From the NCBI GenBank assembly GCA_030645915.1, contig JAUSNO010000007.1, positions 1-60,657 on the forward strand: 60,657 bases of DNA, read 5' to 3'. The notes beneath the pieces were generated by a model, which saw only the letters and a program-made list of their open reading frames with translations, did not search any database and was not told the DNA's origin. The stretch is from Undibacterium sp. GTDB lineage: Bacteria; Pseudomonadota; Gammaproteobacteria; Burkholderiales; Burkholderiaceae_D. Positions within the stretch are counted from its first letter, which is position 1. Every line of letters begins with the position of its first letter. Of the stretch, positions 18,484-26,343 are shown one piece after another. The position numbers and the translations under genes were made by a program.

Positions 18484-18635
18484 AACAAGCGTTGAAAAAG
18501 TTAATTTTCTTTTAAAAATCAATTGTTTAAGTAATCTGTGCCCGGGTAGCCATGCGATAAAAATGGCGATTGACACGATTTTTCTGTTATCCACGCCTAT
18601 CTACGGGAAGAACAGGCGTTAATCTGAAAAATACC

Positions 18636-18744
18636 CCCGCCAGCACGCACTGCCCATGCGGCTTTCAGTCCATATAGGCTGGAAACCCGCATGGATAGTG
18701 CGCTCCGCCTAGTGCGCTCCGCCTAGTGCGTGCTGGCGTTGTGG
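18636..18744. repeat. Dispersed palindromic repeat, copy 2 (longest)
   Basis: Complete palindromic copy with arms GCCAGCACGCACT...CCATGCGG and CCGCATGG..AGTGCGTGCTGGC. The right arm holds two exact tandem 14-bp units, AGTGCGCTCCGCCT, at 18697-18724. It lies between the groESL promoter and the 3' end of the membrane-protein/regulator operon. Confidence 0.9.
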
Positions 18745-18781
18745 ATTTTAAATTCGGTTGCTTGACGGTGTCGTCCCGCAC

Positions 18782-18847
18782 TCAGGCGCCGCTGGTATGG
18801 CAAAGTACGACAAGACCTGCCATGCGCAAGATACGTTTGATAGGCAT
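18782..18847 (-). CDS. Possible small signal-peptide-like ORF (21 aa)
   Basis: A short frame, MPIKRILRMAGLVVLCHTSGA, preceded by AAGGAATCACC at good spacing and placed 21 bp behind the XRE regulator in the same direction. It has a basic N-terminus and a hydrophobic stretch ending in Cys, like the export signal of an entericidin-type lipoprotein, but stops almost at once. It may be a remnant of a small lipoprotein gene or a leader peptide. Confidence 0.3.
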   Translation of the reverse strand: MPIKRILRMAGLVVLCHTSGA

Positions 18848-18868
18848 GGTGATTCCTTAAATGTTGGC

Positions 18869-19060
18869 TTATTCGATTTGAAATATTTTTTCTATCGGTT
18901 GCTGGAATAATTTTGCTATTGCAAAGGCCAGCGGCAAGCTTGGGTCGTAGCGCCCGGTTTCTATGGCGTTGACCGTCTGTCGTGATACTTCAAGATGGTC
19001 GGCCAGCGTTGCCTGACTCCATTCGCGCGCAGTGCGCAATTCCCGGACAATATTTTTCAT
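18869..19060 (-). CDS. Small XRE-family transcriptional regulator
   Basis: A 63-residue single-domain helix-turn-helix protein (MKNIVRELRTAREWSQATLADHLEVSRQTVNAIETGRYDP, YozG-like) with the recognition helix in VSRQTVNAIE. Such regulators often pair with a membrane protein gene. The stop of the upstream membrane protein and this ATG are one base apart (TGA-G-ATG), so translation is probably coupled. Its target is most likely its own operon. Confidence 0.88.
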   Translation of the reverse strand: MKNIVRELRTAREWSQATLADHLEVSRQTVNAIETGRYDPSLPLAFAIAKLFQQPIEKIFQIE

Positions 19061-19061
19061 C

Positions 19062-19448
19062 TCAGCCATCCATCCATTTGCGTGCGCTGGCAATCACTCC
19101 CCAGCCACCCATAAACACGCCCCAGATGACGAACATACTTAACTTGGGGAAGCCCACGCCTTCCATAAAGCCGTAAGTAAGGCTAAACGCGGCAGTTAAC
19201 GCAGCTGCCATCGCTACATTTTCCAGGTTCCAGACGCGCAGGTATTCATCCGCGCGCTGGAACTGACGCACGATCGCCCACAACATTCCCAGCACAGGCA
19301 ACATGGGGCAAAGCGCAGTCAGCGTGCGCGGCAATCCCGCGGGCATATCCTTGGCGGCCCAAATGCTGACGAACAGCACCATCATGTAAAGGAAAAGAGA
19401 GCCGAACAGTTCACGTAAATAGGTTTGAGTCATTTGTTTTTCGCGCAT
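19062..19448 (-). CDS. Small integral membrane protein
   Basis: A 128-residue protein with four predicted hydrophobic segments (about residues 13-30, 40-60, 78-95 and 104-120) and no recognised catalytic motif. The ATG at 19448 has AAGGAG at ideal spacing; the frame is open to 19562 without a better site. It is followed by the XRE regulator with a one-base gap. The layout resembles the membrane-protein plus YozG-type regulator pairs found in many bacteria, whose role is unknown. Confidence 0.75.
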   Translation of the reverse strand: MREKQMTQTYLRELFGSLFLYMMVLFVSIWAAKDMPAGLPRTLTALCPMLPVLGMLWAIVRQFQRADEYLRVWNLENVAMAAALTAAFSLTYGFMEGVGFPKLSMFVIWGVFMGGWGVIASARKWMDG

Positions 19449-19700
19449 GGTAATTCTCCTTGGAAGTAAAGTTTGTTTTACATCTTTTTTCAAAAAAATG
19501 GCATGTGAAAAAGCCACATGCGCCAGTTCAATATTGACGTTCAGAAAAACTGTTTCAATCACCTATTTGTCAATTGAGGTTTCAAATTCAATCCATAAAT
19601 TGTGTAAAGCATATTTTACATATTAAACCAAGAAAAAATAATGTCAAGCTTCCTTTACAAAATAAAAACAAGTGAATGAAGTGCCACGATCGATCTCAAT

Positions 19701-19727
19701 AAAAAAGCCGCAAAGGCGGCTTTTTTT
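19701..19727. terminator. Terminator after ohr
   Basis: GCCGC-aaag-GCGGC flanked by A6 and T7 runs, so it can act in both directions. It ends the ohr transcript (minus strand). Confidence 0.88.
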
Positions 19728-19748
19728 GACAAAATGAGTTCGATCCGG

Positions 19749-20168
19749 TTACATAACAGTGACAGTCACCTCAATATTGCCACGGGTGGCATTGGAGTAA
19801 GGGCAAACTTCATGTGCCTTGCTGACCAGCGCTTCTGCTGCTGCGCGTTCCATGCCAGGGATGGTTACATTCAATGCCACTTCCAGGCCGAAGCCACCTT
19901 TGCCATTTGGGCCGATGCCAACCAAACCGTTGACCGTGGTATCAGCGGGCAGGGCGACTTTAGTCGCCGCTGCGACAAATTTCATCGCGCCTATGAAACA
20001 GGCAGAGTAACCGGCGGCAAACATCTGCTCTGGGTTGGTGCCTTCGCCACCGGCGCCGCCGAGTTCTTTTGGCGTAGTCAGTTTGACGCTCAACTGCTGA
20101 TCGTCAGAGGCGGCACGCCCATCACGGCCACCTGTTGCGGTTGCGTTTGCTGTGTAAAGTACTTGCAT
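19749..20168 (-). CDS. ohr: Organic hydroperoxide resistance protein Ohr
   Basis: OsmC/Ohr-family thiol peroxidase that reduces organic and fatty-acid hydroperoxides, with lipoylated proteins as reductant. The 139-residue length is typical. The two catalytic Cys lie in [12 protein letters not shown] (about residue 57) and [13 protein letters not shown] (about residue 122). The ATG at 20168 has AAGGAAA in front and begins [17 protein letters not shown] as in homologues; the longer frame to 20282 is unlikely. It lies downstream of its regulator gene ohrR with operator dyads between them. Confidence 0.96.
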   Translation of the reverse strand: MQVLYTANATATGGRDGRAASDDQQLSVKLTTPKELGGAGGEGTNPEQMFAAGYSACFIGAMKFVAAATKVALPADTTVNGLVGIGPNGKGGFGLEVALNVTIPGMERAAAEALVSKAHEVCPYSNATRGNIEVTVTVM

Positions 20169-20240
20169 GAAATTTCCTTGAATTGAGTTGATCGATGACA
20201 TTGTCGAGGCAGATAAAAATGCCAGTGAAAATATAATAGC

Positions 20241-20272
20241 GCACAATTGAATTGTGTGCAATTTAATTGTGC
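20241..20272. promoter_or_regulatory. OhrR operator dyads
   Basis: A perfect 15-bp palindrome CACAATTGAATTGTG (20242-20256) is followed directly by an imperfect one, GCAATTTAATTGTGC (20258-20272). AT-rich dyads with AATTG half-sites are typical OhrR (MarR-family) targets. The site lies upstream of ohr and downstream of ohrR. Confidence 0.8.
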
Positions 20273-20379
20273 GAACGATCAAGGCGATGCTTATTAAAAT
20301 GAATAGGTTAGGTAACTCTTCAGTTGAATTTGAATATACGCTACCAGGCCTGAGCGGCCTTGTTTTGACTTGGTTTGAC

Positions 20380-20835
20380 TTAGTTTGCTTTACTGAGATC
20401 GTCTCTGATTTTAGTCAGTTCGCTTTTTAGCTTGAGCAATGATTCGGCTGGTTGTCCGCTGGCGCACATGACTTCGGTTGGAATGTTTTTTGCCAATTTT
20501 TTCAATTGCTTGCCTTGCGCAGTCAGCGTGATCCTCACCTGGCGTTCATCTTGTGGATCGCGTGTGCGCAGTATCAGTTCTGCCGTTTCCAGGCGTTTGA
20601 GCAAGGGCGTCAGCGTGCCTGAATCGAGAAAAAGCAATTCGCCGATTTCCTTGACCAGAATGCCGTCTTGCTGCCACAGCACCAGCATCACTAAATATTG
20701 CGGATAGGTAAGGCCTATCTTTTCCAGCAATGGTTTATACGTCTTGGTCATCGCCAAAGACGCGGAGTACAAGGAAAAACAAAACTGCTTATCCAGCGTG
20801 AGCAGGTCGATGTCGGGTGTGAGATTTTTTTTCAT
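20380..20835 (-). CDS. ohrR: Organic hydroperoxide sensor/repressor OhrR
   Basis: A 151-residue MarR-family repressor. The redox-sensing Cys is in [12 protein letters not shown] (about residue 19). The winged-helix segment runs from [17 protein letters not shown] to [28 protein letters not shown]. Oxidation of this Cys by organic peroxides releases the repressor from DNA and induces ohr. It begins five bases from the end of the lipoprotein gene upstream on the same strand, so it may also be reached by read-through from the kinase operon. Confidence 0.94.
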   Translation of the reverse strand: MKKNLTPDIDLLTLDKQFCFSLYSASLAMTKTYKPLLEKIGLTYPQYLVMLVLWQQDGILVKEIGELLFLDSGTLTPLLKRLETAELILRTRDPQDERQVRITLTAQGKQLKKLAKNIPTEVMCASGQPAESLLKLKSELTKIRDDLSKAN

Positions 20836-20840
20836 TCAAT

Positions 20841-21320
20841 TCATTTATTTTTTTTAGCTTTTAAAAATACCGGTCCCCAGATCGGATGACCTATTTCGCT
20901 AGGCAAGAGTGAAAAAGCGGGATCTAACTTAAGCGCTCGCTGAAACTGTTGGCGACAGAGTTTGGTTCGCGATGTGACGCAATAACAGAACGCCATGGTT
21001 TTTAATGCGCTCACTTGTATCGTCTTGTTATGCCCGTTCCATATTTCTGTCGAGTTGCTTAATTTCTTGATGGCGCCGTTATAGTCGCCATTATTGTACA
21101 AGTCCGTACCGTCCTTTAACACCTGCACATCGGTGCTGACTGCAGCAGCGGGTGCGGTTTCTATCGGCGCAACGACAGGCGGGGAAACAGGTTTCGCCTC
21201 TTTTTGTTTGACGACTATTTTTGATGGGGCGACAGTTTTTGGCGGGCTTTCGCAACCCAGAGAAAGGGCACAGGCTAGCGCCAGCAAACTGACATTTTTG
21301 TTTTTTAAAACGATTTTCAT
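20841..21320 (-). CDS. TPR-like lipoprotein, T6SS-associated type
   Basis: A 159-residue lipoprotein: the signal ends LALACALSLGC with a lipobox Cys at about residue 23. A Pro/Ala-rich linker follows, then a short TPR-like helical domain beginning DLYNNGDYNGAIKKLSNS and ending RALKLDPAFSLLPSEIGHPIWGPVF. Small lipoproteins of this build (named TssQ-type in some annotations) accompany T6SS regulatory genes in Burkholderiales. It is the last gene of a four-gene operon with kinase, phosphatase and FHA protein, 12 bp behind the kinase. The family name is from memory and uncertain. Confidence 0.65.
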   Translation of the reverse strand: MKIVLKNKNVSLLALACALSLGCESPPKTVAPSKIVVKQKEAKPVSPPVVAPIETAPAAAVSTDVQVLKDGTDLYNNGDYNGAIKKLSNSTEIWNGHNKTIQVSALKTMAFCYCVTSRTKLCRQQFQRALKLDPAFSLLPSEIGHPIWGPVFLKAKKNK

Positions 21321-21332
21321 CTAAATGGACTC

Positions 21333-23000
21333 TTATTTAATCCTGAACTCATGTTCAATAACATTGACTTTATCCTTGCCGACATTTACCTCGGTGACAA
21401 AGTCTGGAAACCCGGGATTTGTCACCCTGATTTTATGCTTGCCGCCGGTTAGACTTAATACTTTTAGTGGCGGACTTGCGCCACTTTGTACGCCATCAAC
21501 AAATACGGTTCCCCAGGGTCTGATCGCCAGCGTAATATTGCGCTTGATGCGGGCTTGTTCCTGCTGGTTGACTTTGCTCGTTTTGGCTGGAATAACCGGC
21601 GCATTCAGTTCCTCCATGCGTGCCCGAGCCGCATTGGCAAACTCGCCGTTCGGATATTGCTGTAAAAAAGTTGCCAGAGTTTCTGACGTGATGCTGGTGC
21701 TGCCGTTCAATTTGCTCCAGTCGATTTTTTCCTGGCGGTTGTCGTTCACCGCAGTGGCTGATGGTACTTTGACCGGGCCGGATGCCGGGGCCGGCTTTGC
21801 GCTTTCACCACGCGTAGCAAAATAAACGCTCATGCCTAACAGCAGCGCGAAACCTATCGTCGTTGTGAGTAAGCCTGGCGTGATGCGCGCTCTCCAGCTT
21901 GTCTTGATGGCCTTGTTTGTTCCGGCGCCATCTTCCGACCCTTGCCGTACGCTCTGCATGGCGGTCGTGTAAGGCGTATTTTTAATGCGTACCAGATTGG
22001 CTATTTCGTCCGCTTCGTTGAGTATTTCGGTGCTATGGCTGGCGCCACCGCTACGGGAGTTGCGTGCTGAAACAAAGGCGCTGATTCCCAGCAAACGGCG
22101 AAATTCATCCATGGTTTGTGGCCGGTCCTGCGGCTGTATCGCCAGGCCTTTATCGACTGCGCTCAGAAATTTTTCGCTAAAGCCGGCATGATTACCCTGC
22201 CGCAGTGGCACCAGGGAATCTTTGACAATACGCGCAACGGCCATCGGCGGCGGCGTTTTTACTATCATGAAGTACATCACTGCCGCTAACGCATAAATGT
22301 CCGTCCAGGGGCCTTGCTGCAAATCATCGTCATCGGAATACTGCTCCACGGGCGCATAGCCAGGCTTCAAAATCACCGTTAAGCCTTGCGTCATGTCGCC
22401 GATGATCTGGCGCGCGGAACCGAAGTCCAGCAAGACCGCATCACCATTTTTTTGCACGATGATATTGTCGGGTGAGACATCCCGGTGCAGGATCTTGGCT
22501 TTGTATAAGGTGTCGAGCGCTTCCAGAATTTGTTTGAAGATGAATTTCAGCCAGGCCTCGGTGATTAACTCGGGGCGGTTCCTGACGATGTCTTTCAGCG
22601 TATCGCCGTGGTAATGCCGCATCGCCATGTAAGCGGTTTTATTTTTCTCCCAAAACCGATAGACCTTGACCAGTGAGGGGTGATCGAATTGCGCCAGCAG
22701 GCGTGCTTCGTTGATGAAACTTTTTAAACCTGCATCAAGCGTGGTTTTATGACGTTCTGCACGCACCACAACGCTGCCGTCCGCCGCGCGCCCGGCGAGC
22801 GTGCCCGGCATATATTCCTTGATGGCAACCGTACGTTGCAAGGAGTGATCAAACGCCAGATATACAATGCCGAATCCGCCTTCACCGAGAATGCCGGTGA
22901 TCTCAAAATCATTCAGCCACGTGCCGATAGCGAGGCAATTCTCGGTGCCCGCATGTGTTTGCGGGGATGTTGTATTAGCGAGTATTTTTTCTGTGTTCAA
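21333..23000 (-). CDS. Membrane Ser/Thr protein kinase with PEGA domain (PpkA/PknA-like)
   Basis: A 555-residue Hanks-type kinase. The P-loop is GEGGFGIVY and the ATP lysine is in VAIKEYMP (about residue 61). The catalytic loop is ILHRDVSPDN and the metal motif LLDFGSA, so the kinase core looks intact. A membrane helix follows at about residues 370-390 (LLTTTIGFALLLGMSVYF), then a periplasmic region ending in a PEGA domain (RPWGTVFVDGVQSG). It differs from classical PpkA, which carries a von Willebrand domain in that place. It lies 56 bp after the PP2C gene. Context suggests that it phosphorylates the FHA protein and that the PP2C reverses this. Confidence 0.88.
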   Translation of the reverse strand: MNTEKILANTTSPQTHAGTENCLAIGTWLNDFEITGILGEGGFGIVYLAFDHSLQRTVAIKEYMPGTLAGRAADGSVVVRAERHKTTLDAGLKSFINEARLLAQFDHPSLVKVYRFWEKNKTAYMAMRHYHGDTLKDIVRNRPELITEAWLKFIFKQILEALDTLYKAKILHRDVSPDNIIVQKNGDAVLLDFGSARQIIGDMTQGLTVILKPGYAPVEQYSDDDDLQQGPWTDIYALAAVMYFMIVKTPPPMAVARIVKDSLVPLRQGNHAGFSEKFLSAVDKGLAIQPQDRPQTMDEFRRLLGISAFVSARNSRSGGASHSTEILNEADEIANLVRIKNTPYTTAMQSVRQGSEDGAGTNKAIKTSWRARITPGLLTTTIGFALLLGMSVYFATRGESAKPAPASGPVKVPSATAVNDNRQEKIDWSKLNGSTSITSETLATFLQQYPNGEFANAARARMEELNAPVIPAKTSKVNQQEQARIKRNITLAIRPWGTVFVDGVQSGASPPLKVLSLTGGKHKIRVTNPGFPDFVTEVNVGKDKVNVIEHEFRIK

Positions 23001-23056
23001 GGTTCACTCGAAGGATAGGATTTCCTGATGCCGTCTTAATTTCCTGCTGCGCATTG

Positions 23057-23818
23057 TTAGCGTGGCGCAAGGGCGCCATGCACGCAGATGGTAAAAGCCG
23101 AAAAATTATCTCTACTGCTCTCTGACGCACCGATATTGTGTCGTGCAATCATGCTCATTTCATCTAGCCACGCCTCGCTGCTGTGTGTCAGTGCCAGGCT
23201 TTGCTCCATCTCGTGTTCATATACCCATTCCCAAAAGCCGTCAGTGCAGACGAGAAACGCATCGCCATCCTGCAATTGTGTCGCCTCCATCGTTACTTCG
23301 GGGCTGGTCTCACCCTCAGCGCCGATGGCAGCAAATAGTACGCTACGTTGAGGCTGTTGACGTATCTGTGCATATTCTACATAGCCGGCATCGACTAGTC
23401 TTTGTGTCTGGCTGTGGTCTTTGGAAATTGTCCTGATTTTTCCGTTCCGGAACATGTAAATTCTGGTGTCGCCTAAATGCGCCCACAAGGCACTGTGATT
23501 GCTCTGGTCGATCAGGACGGTCGCCATTGTCGCGCTCATGTTTGCCTGTTTGACGTTGCCCCGTTTATTTTGTGCGACTTTCAGTATTGCCCAGTCAACG
23601 TAAGAGCGAAGCGCACGCGCACTGAATGACGCTTCAAGCCTAAATTTTTCAATAATGCCTTCAGTGACCAGCTGCGCTGCCACCTCGCCACCTTGGTGGC
23701 CACCGGTGCCGTCTGAGACGACGAAACAGGATAAGCCGTCCTCATGCGCGCTGGCGAGCGCGTCCTGATTCGTCTTCCTGCCACCGATAGCGGTGATTTG
23801 CGCAGTCTCTAGATGCAT
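23057..23818 (-). CDS. PP2C-type protein phosphatase (PppA-like)
   Basis: A 253-residue metal-dependent Ser/Thr phosphatase. The metal-binding motif is SDGTGGHQGGE, with further motifs GDTRIYMFRNGKI and VCTDGFWEWV. In T6SS Thr-phosphorylation pathways PppA removes the phosphate that PpkA places on Fha. The gene lies between the FHA gene (21 bp upstream) and the kinase gene. Confidence 0.92.
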   Translation of the reverse strand: MHLETAQITAIGGRKTNQDALASAHEDGLSCFVVSDGTGGHQGGEVAAQLVTEGIIEKFRLEASFSARALRSYVDWAILKVAQNKRGNVKQANMSATMATVLIDQSNHSALWAHLGDTRIYMFRNGKIRTISKDHSQTQRLVDAGYVEYAQIRQQPQRSVLFAAIGAEGETSPEVTMEATQLQDGDAFLVCTDGFWEWVYEHEMEQSLALTHSSEAWLDEMSMIARHNIGASESSRDNFSAFTICVHGALAPR

Positions 23819-23839
23819 TTGTATTGGCGCAAAGAGCGT

Positions 23840-25051
23840 TTAGGATGCCGGCGAGTCATGTCTCGCCCGTTCCACTTCGTCCTCATAGGCGATGACAAAT
23901 TCTTTACCGAACAAGGATTGAAACTCATCTTTGGCTTCAAGTGAAATAGTGTCAAACAGGTCGGAGAAATGATTCCACATCGCAGCCTTGCGGCGCGCCG
24001 GATTAAGGTAGTCGAGCAGTGTTGGCGCTTCCAATTGCTGTTCAAAATTAATCGGCTGTAATTTCTTCAATAATGCATCCATCGCCGCCCTCATCCCCGC
24101 GATGACACCTAGCTGGTGCGCGCGCAAATCGAGGAAGGCGTCTTCCATCGCTTCAGCTGGCGCCATGAACCCCGGCATTTTCTTACGCAACATCTGCGTC
24201 AGCACGGTCTGGCTATCGGGAAAAAATTTCAGAGGATTGTTCTTTCGCAAAACAACCATCGTCACTTCGGCGTTGACTTCACGCTTGACGAGGGCGCGCT
24301 GTGCGATCAGTTCCATCGTTCCCCGGACCGATGTCGCCACCAGCTTCCCTATAGTTTCCATCAGTTCTTCCGTCAATCCTGATGAGACGTTTAAAGTCGG
24401 CAAACCCGCACCATTTAAAAAAGCTTGCAACAAGGCGCTTGCATCTGCTTTACCTGGTTCGACTGGTTTTCCGCTATCTGCCGCTGCTGCGGAGGCGAGC
24501 ATTGCTGAAACTGGTTTCGGTTCGGATTGCGGTGGGCTTTCCGATGGTTTGACCTTGCCGGAAAAATCATCGGCTTGAGCCGGCGTTTCTTCAGTGCGCA
24601 ACAAGAACTGCGGCGGCTGAAGTGTGGTTTTTGCCATGGATGTCGTGACGGTATTTTTTACCTGGGCAGTTTTGGCTGGCGGCGACATTTTGGTTGGCAT
24701 TTGGGCTGGTCGCGCGGGTACGGCGAATTCGCTTGAATCGACAGCGTCAACGCGCAATAAATATAAGCCGATCTGGATCTGGTCACCCGCATGAATATCG
24801 TGCATGCGTTCTGGCTCGATTTCCTTGCCGTTGATCAGAATCGGGTTGGCCAGACTGGTGTTGATCAGATGGTGCTGCGTACCATCGCTCCACACTTTAG
24901 CTTGCGCTCGTGACACAAAATGTTTGGGGTCGGGTAAGCAAAGAAAATTGTCGTCACTGCGTCCTATTGTTGCCTGCTCTGGTCCGAATAGGGCAGAAAT
25001 AGGGCTAGTCGGTGTTTCGTTATTATACGAAACGACGGCAATTTTAATCAT
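23840..25051 (-). CDS. T6SS-type FHA-domain protein (TagH/Fha-like)
   Basis: A 403-residue protein. An N-terminal FHA domain (about residues 25-100: ATIGRSDDNFLCLPDPKHFVSR, then HHLINTSLANPILING) binds phosphothreonine. A Pro/Ala/Thr-rich linker follows, then the C-terminal TagH-type domain (about 205-400) with ALLQAFLNGAGLP, VLRKNNPLKF and AHQLGVIAGMRAAM. The C-terminal domain is characteristic of type VI secretion Fha/TagH scaffolds. It is the first gene of the operon and has no structural T6SS genes around it. Confidence 0.9.
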   Translation of the reverse strand: MIKIAVVSYNNETPTSPISALFGPEQATIGRSDDNFLCLPDPKHFVSRAQAKVWSDGTQHHLINTSLANPILINGKEIEPERMHDIHAGDQIQIGLYLLRVDAVDSSEFAVPARPAQMPTKMSPPAKTAQVKNTVTTSMAKTTLQPPQFLLRTEETPAQADDFSGKVKPSESPPQSEPKPVSAMLASAAAADSGKPVEPGKADASALLQAFLNGAGLPTLNVSSGLTEELMETIGKLVATSVRGTMELIAQRALVKREVNAEVTMVVLRKNNPLKFFPDSQTVLTQMLRKKMPGFMAPAEAMEDAFLDLRAHQLGVIAGMRAAMDALLKKLQPINFEQQLEAPTLLDYLNPARRKAAMWNHFSDLFDTISLEAKDEFQSLFGKEFVIAYEDEVERARHDSPAS

Positions 25052-25120
25052 GGGTATTACTCCAAAAAACGCAGGCTTATCGCTCTAAGGCAGCAAGCGT
25101 AACAATCGATAATGCTTAGG

Positions 25121-25302
25121 TTGAACCGAGATTTTCCATTAGGCGCAGCAAAGCTGCTATTTGAGCGCTGACGGCGCATTTTCGGTCATTTTTGCCGTTC
25201 TTCGTTGCCCATGGCTAGCCATGAGCGCCTCATTCACGCCAAAATTGTCTCGAAAAGTGCATCCGTCATCTTCTCAAATCCTAATGGAAATTCTCGGTTG
25301 AA
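25121..25302. repeat. 182-bp foldback element
   Basis: Imperfect terminal inverted repeats of about 23 bp (TTGAACCGAGATTTTCCATT... at 25121 and its complement ending 25302). Complementarity continues inward (GACGGcGCAtTTTCG-type arms) to a perfect 14-bp central palindrome, CATGGCTAGCCATG, at 25210-25223. Most of the element can fold into one long imperfect hairpin. There is no coding capacity. Confidence 0.8.
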
Positions 25303-25380
25303 TGTGACAATCTTGCGACTGGCTATTGTTTACGGTATTTTTTTAGAAAATCGGATGCGTATCGAGCATTTTCTCTCTGT

Positions 25381-25421
25381 TCAGGCAATGTCCACAATAT
25401 TGGTGTTTAATTATTGCCTGA
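25381..25421. repeat. Hairpin TCAGGCAAT/ATTGCCTGA
   Basis: A 9-bp perfect stem with a 23-base AT-rich loop lies between the two foldback elements. It could be a terminator-like or regulatory structure; nothing identifies it. Confidence 0.45.
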
Positions 25422-25600
25422 GAGAACGATAGCTTACCCGATTATCGCTAAATCAGCGATAGACATTATCGGTTTGATAAGTGTTGTTCATGTGATGAGT
25501 TGCATTTTACCGCTCTTGATTTATCGTTATTGGATATTGACGCAGCGTGAAGGATGGCTGGGGCAATGGTATAGTTGAGACGTATTTTGATTGTGAAATA

Positions 25601-25703
25601 TAGGACTTACGCAAAACCGCCCCAGCGTTGTTGTGCCGACTTGTCGACCAGGTGTACTGCCTGCGTCGGCACGCCTAGCAGGGACAATTTTGCGTAAGTC
25701 CTA
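25601..25703. mobile_element. 103-bp MITE-like element with 16-bp terminal inverted repeats
   Basis: Perfect 16-bp ends, TAGGACTTACGCAAAA at 25601-25616 and the complement at 25688-25703, with an inner inverted pair GTGCCGAC/GTCGGCAC. It sits 18 bp before the ribosome site of the RodZ-like gene. The ends look like insertion-sequence termini. No transposase is present, so it would be a non-autonomous element. Confidence 0.8.
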
Positions 25704-25730
25704 ATAATATATATTGATGCGAGGAGTTTG

Positions 25731-26252
25731 ATGAACGATTCTGTGCCGGGTGAACCGATTCTGTCTGAACCGACAGGAACTTTTCATTACCAGGAATTAA
25801 TCGAGTCTCGATTAGGGCAGCCGATTGCGGCTGATATATCCGCCGCAGAAGCGGCCAGAGTTGCCGCATCGCCGGGGGCAAGACTAGCTGCCGGCAGAAG
25901 CGCAATGGGTTGGTCGATTGATCAAGTCGCATCCCAATTGAGGCTGGCGCCGCGTCAGATCATCTCGATCGAAGCGGATGATTACGCTGCGCTGCCCGAG
26001 CCAGCCGTTGTCCGTGGCTTTATTCGCGCCTATGCCAAGCTCGTCAAACTTGAACCGACCTCCCTGATCGCACTGATTTCTGTCGAACCTGGCGCAAAAA
26101 AGGCCAGACCAAGTGCCGCCAGTGTATTGCACGGATCACTTTCCGATCCGCAAAAATCAAGCAAAAAGATCGTCCCCATTCCCTACAAACTGCTGGCGCT
26201 GGCGATCGGCCTGGCGCTGCTGGTCCTGATATGGTTTGGTTTATTTGTTTAG
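25731..26252 (+). CDS. Shortened RodZ-like helix-turn-helix membrane protein
   Basis: A 173-residue protein with a cytoplasmic HTH_25 domain (about residues 45-110: LAAGRSAMGWSIDQVASQLRLAPRQIISIEADDY, then PEPAVVRGFIRAYAKLV), as in the cell-shape protein RodZ. A basic linker leads to one membrane helix, YKLLALAIGLALLVLIWFGLFV, at the very C-terminus. The periplasmic DUF4115 domain of full RodZ is absent; translation stops right after the helix. RodZ links MreB to the membrane. GAGGAG precedes the ATG. This may be a natural short form or a truncation. Confidence 0.75.
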   Translation: MNDSVPGEPILSEPTGTFHYQELIESRLGQPIAADISAAEAARVAASPGARLAAGRSAMGWSIDQVASQLRLAPRQIISIEADDYAALPEPAVVRGFIRAYAKLVKLEPTSLIALISVEPGAKKARPSAASVLHGSLSDPQKSSKKIVPIPYKLLALAIGLALLVLIWFGLFV

Positions 26253-26343
26253 TCATGTCGATGTGCGAAATAGTAAAATATCAATCTCATTTCATATCGG
26301 CAATTCAAATAATCCACTCACCAGAAACCAGGCTAGGGCTGCA

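Noticed and set aside
20841..25051. Phage-defence Ser/Thr kinase module (Stk2-like or similar)
   Set aside because: The FHA C-terminal domain is of TagH/T6SS type and the gene set matches T6SS post-translational control better than any defence system I know.
25731..26252. Phage or plasmid repressor
   Set aside because: The HTH_25 pattern plus a C-terminal membrane helix fits the RodZ group, and no phage genes are nearby.
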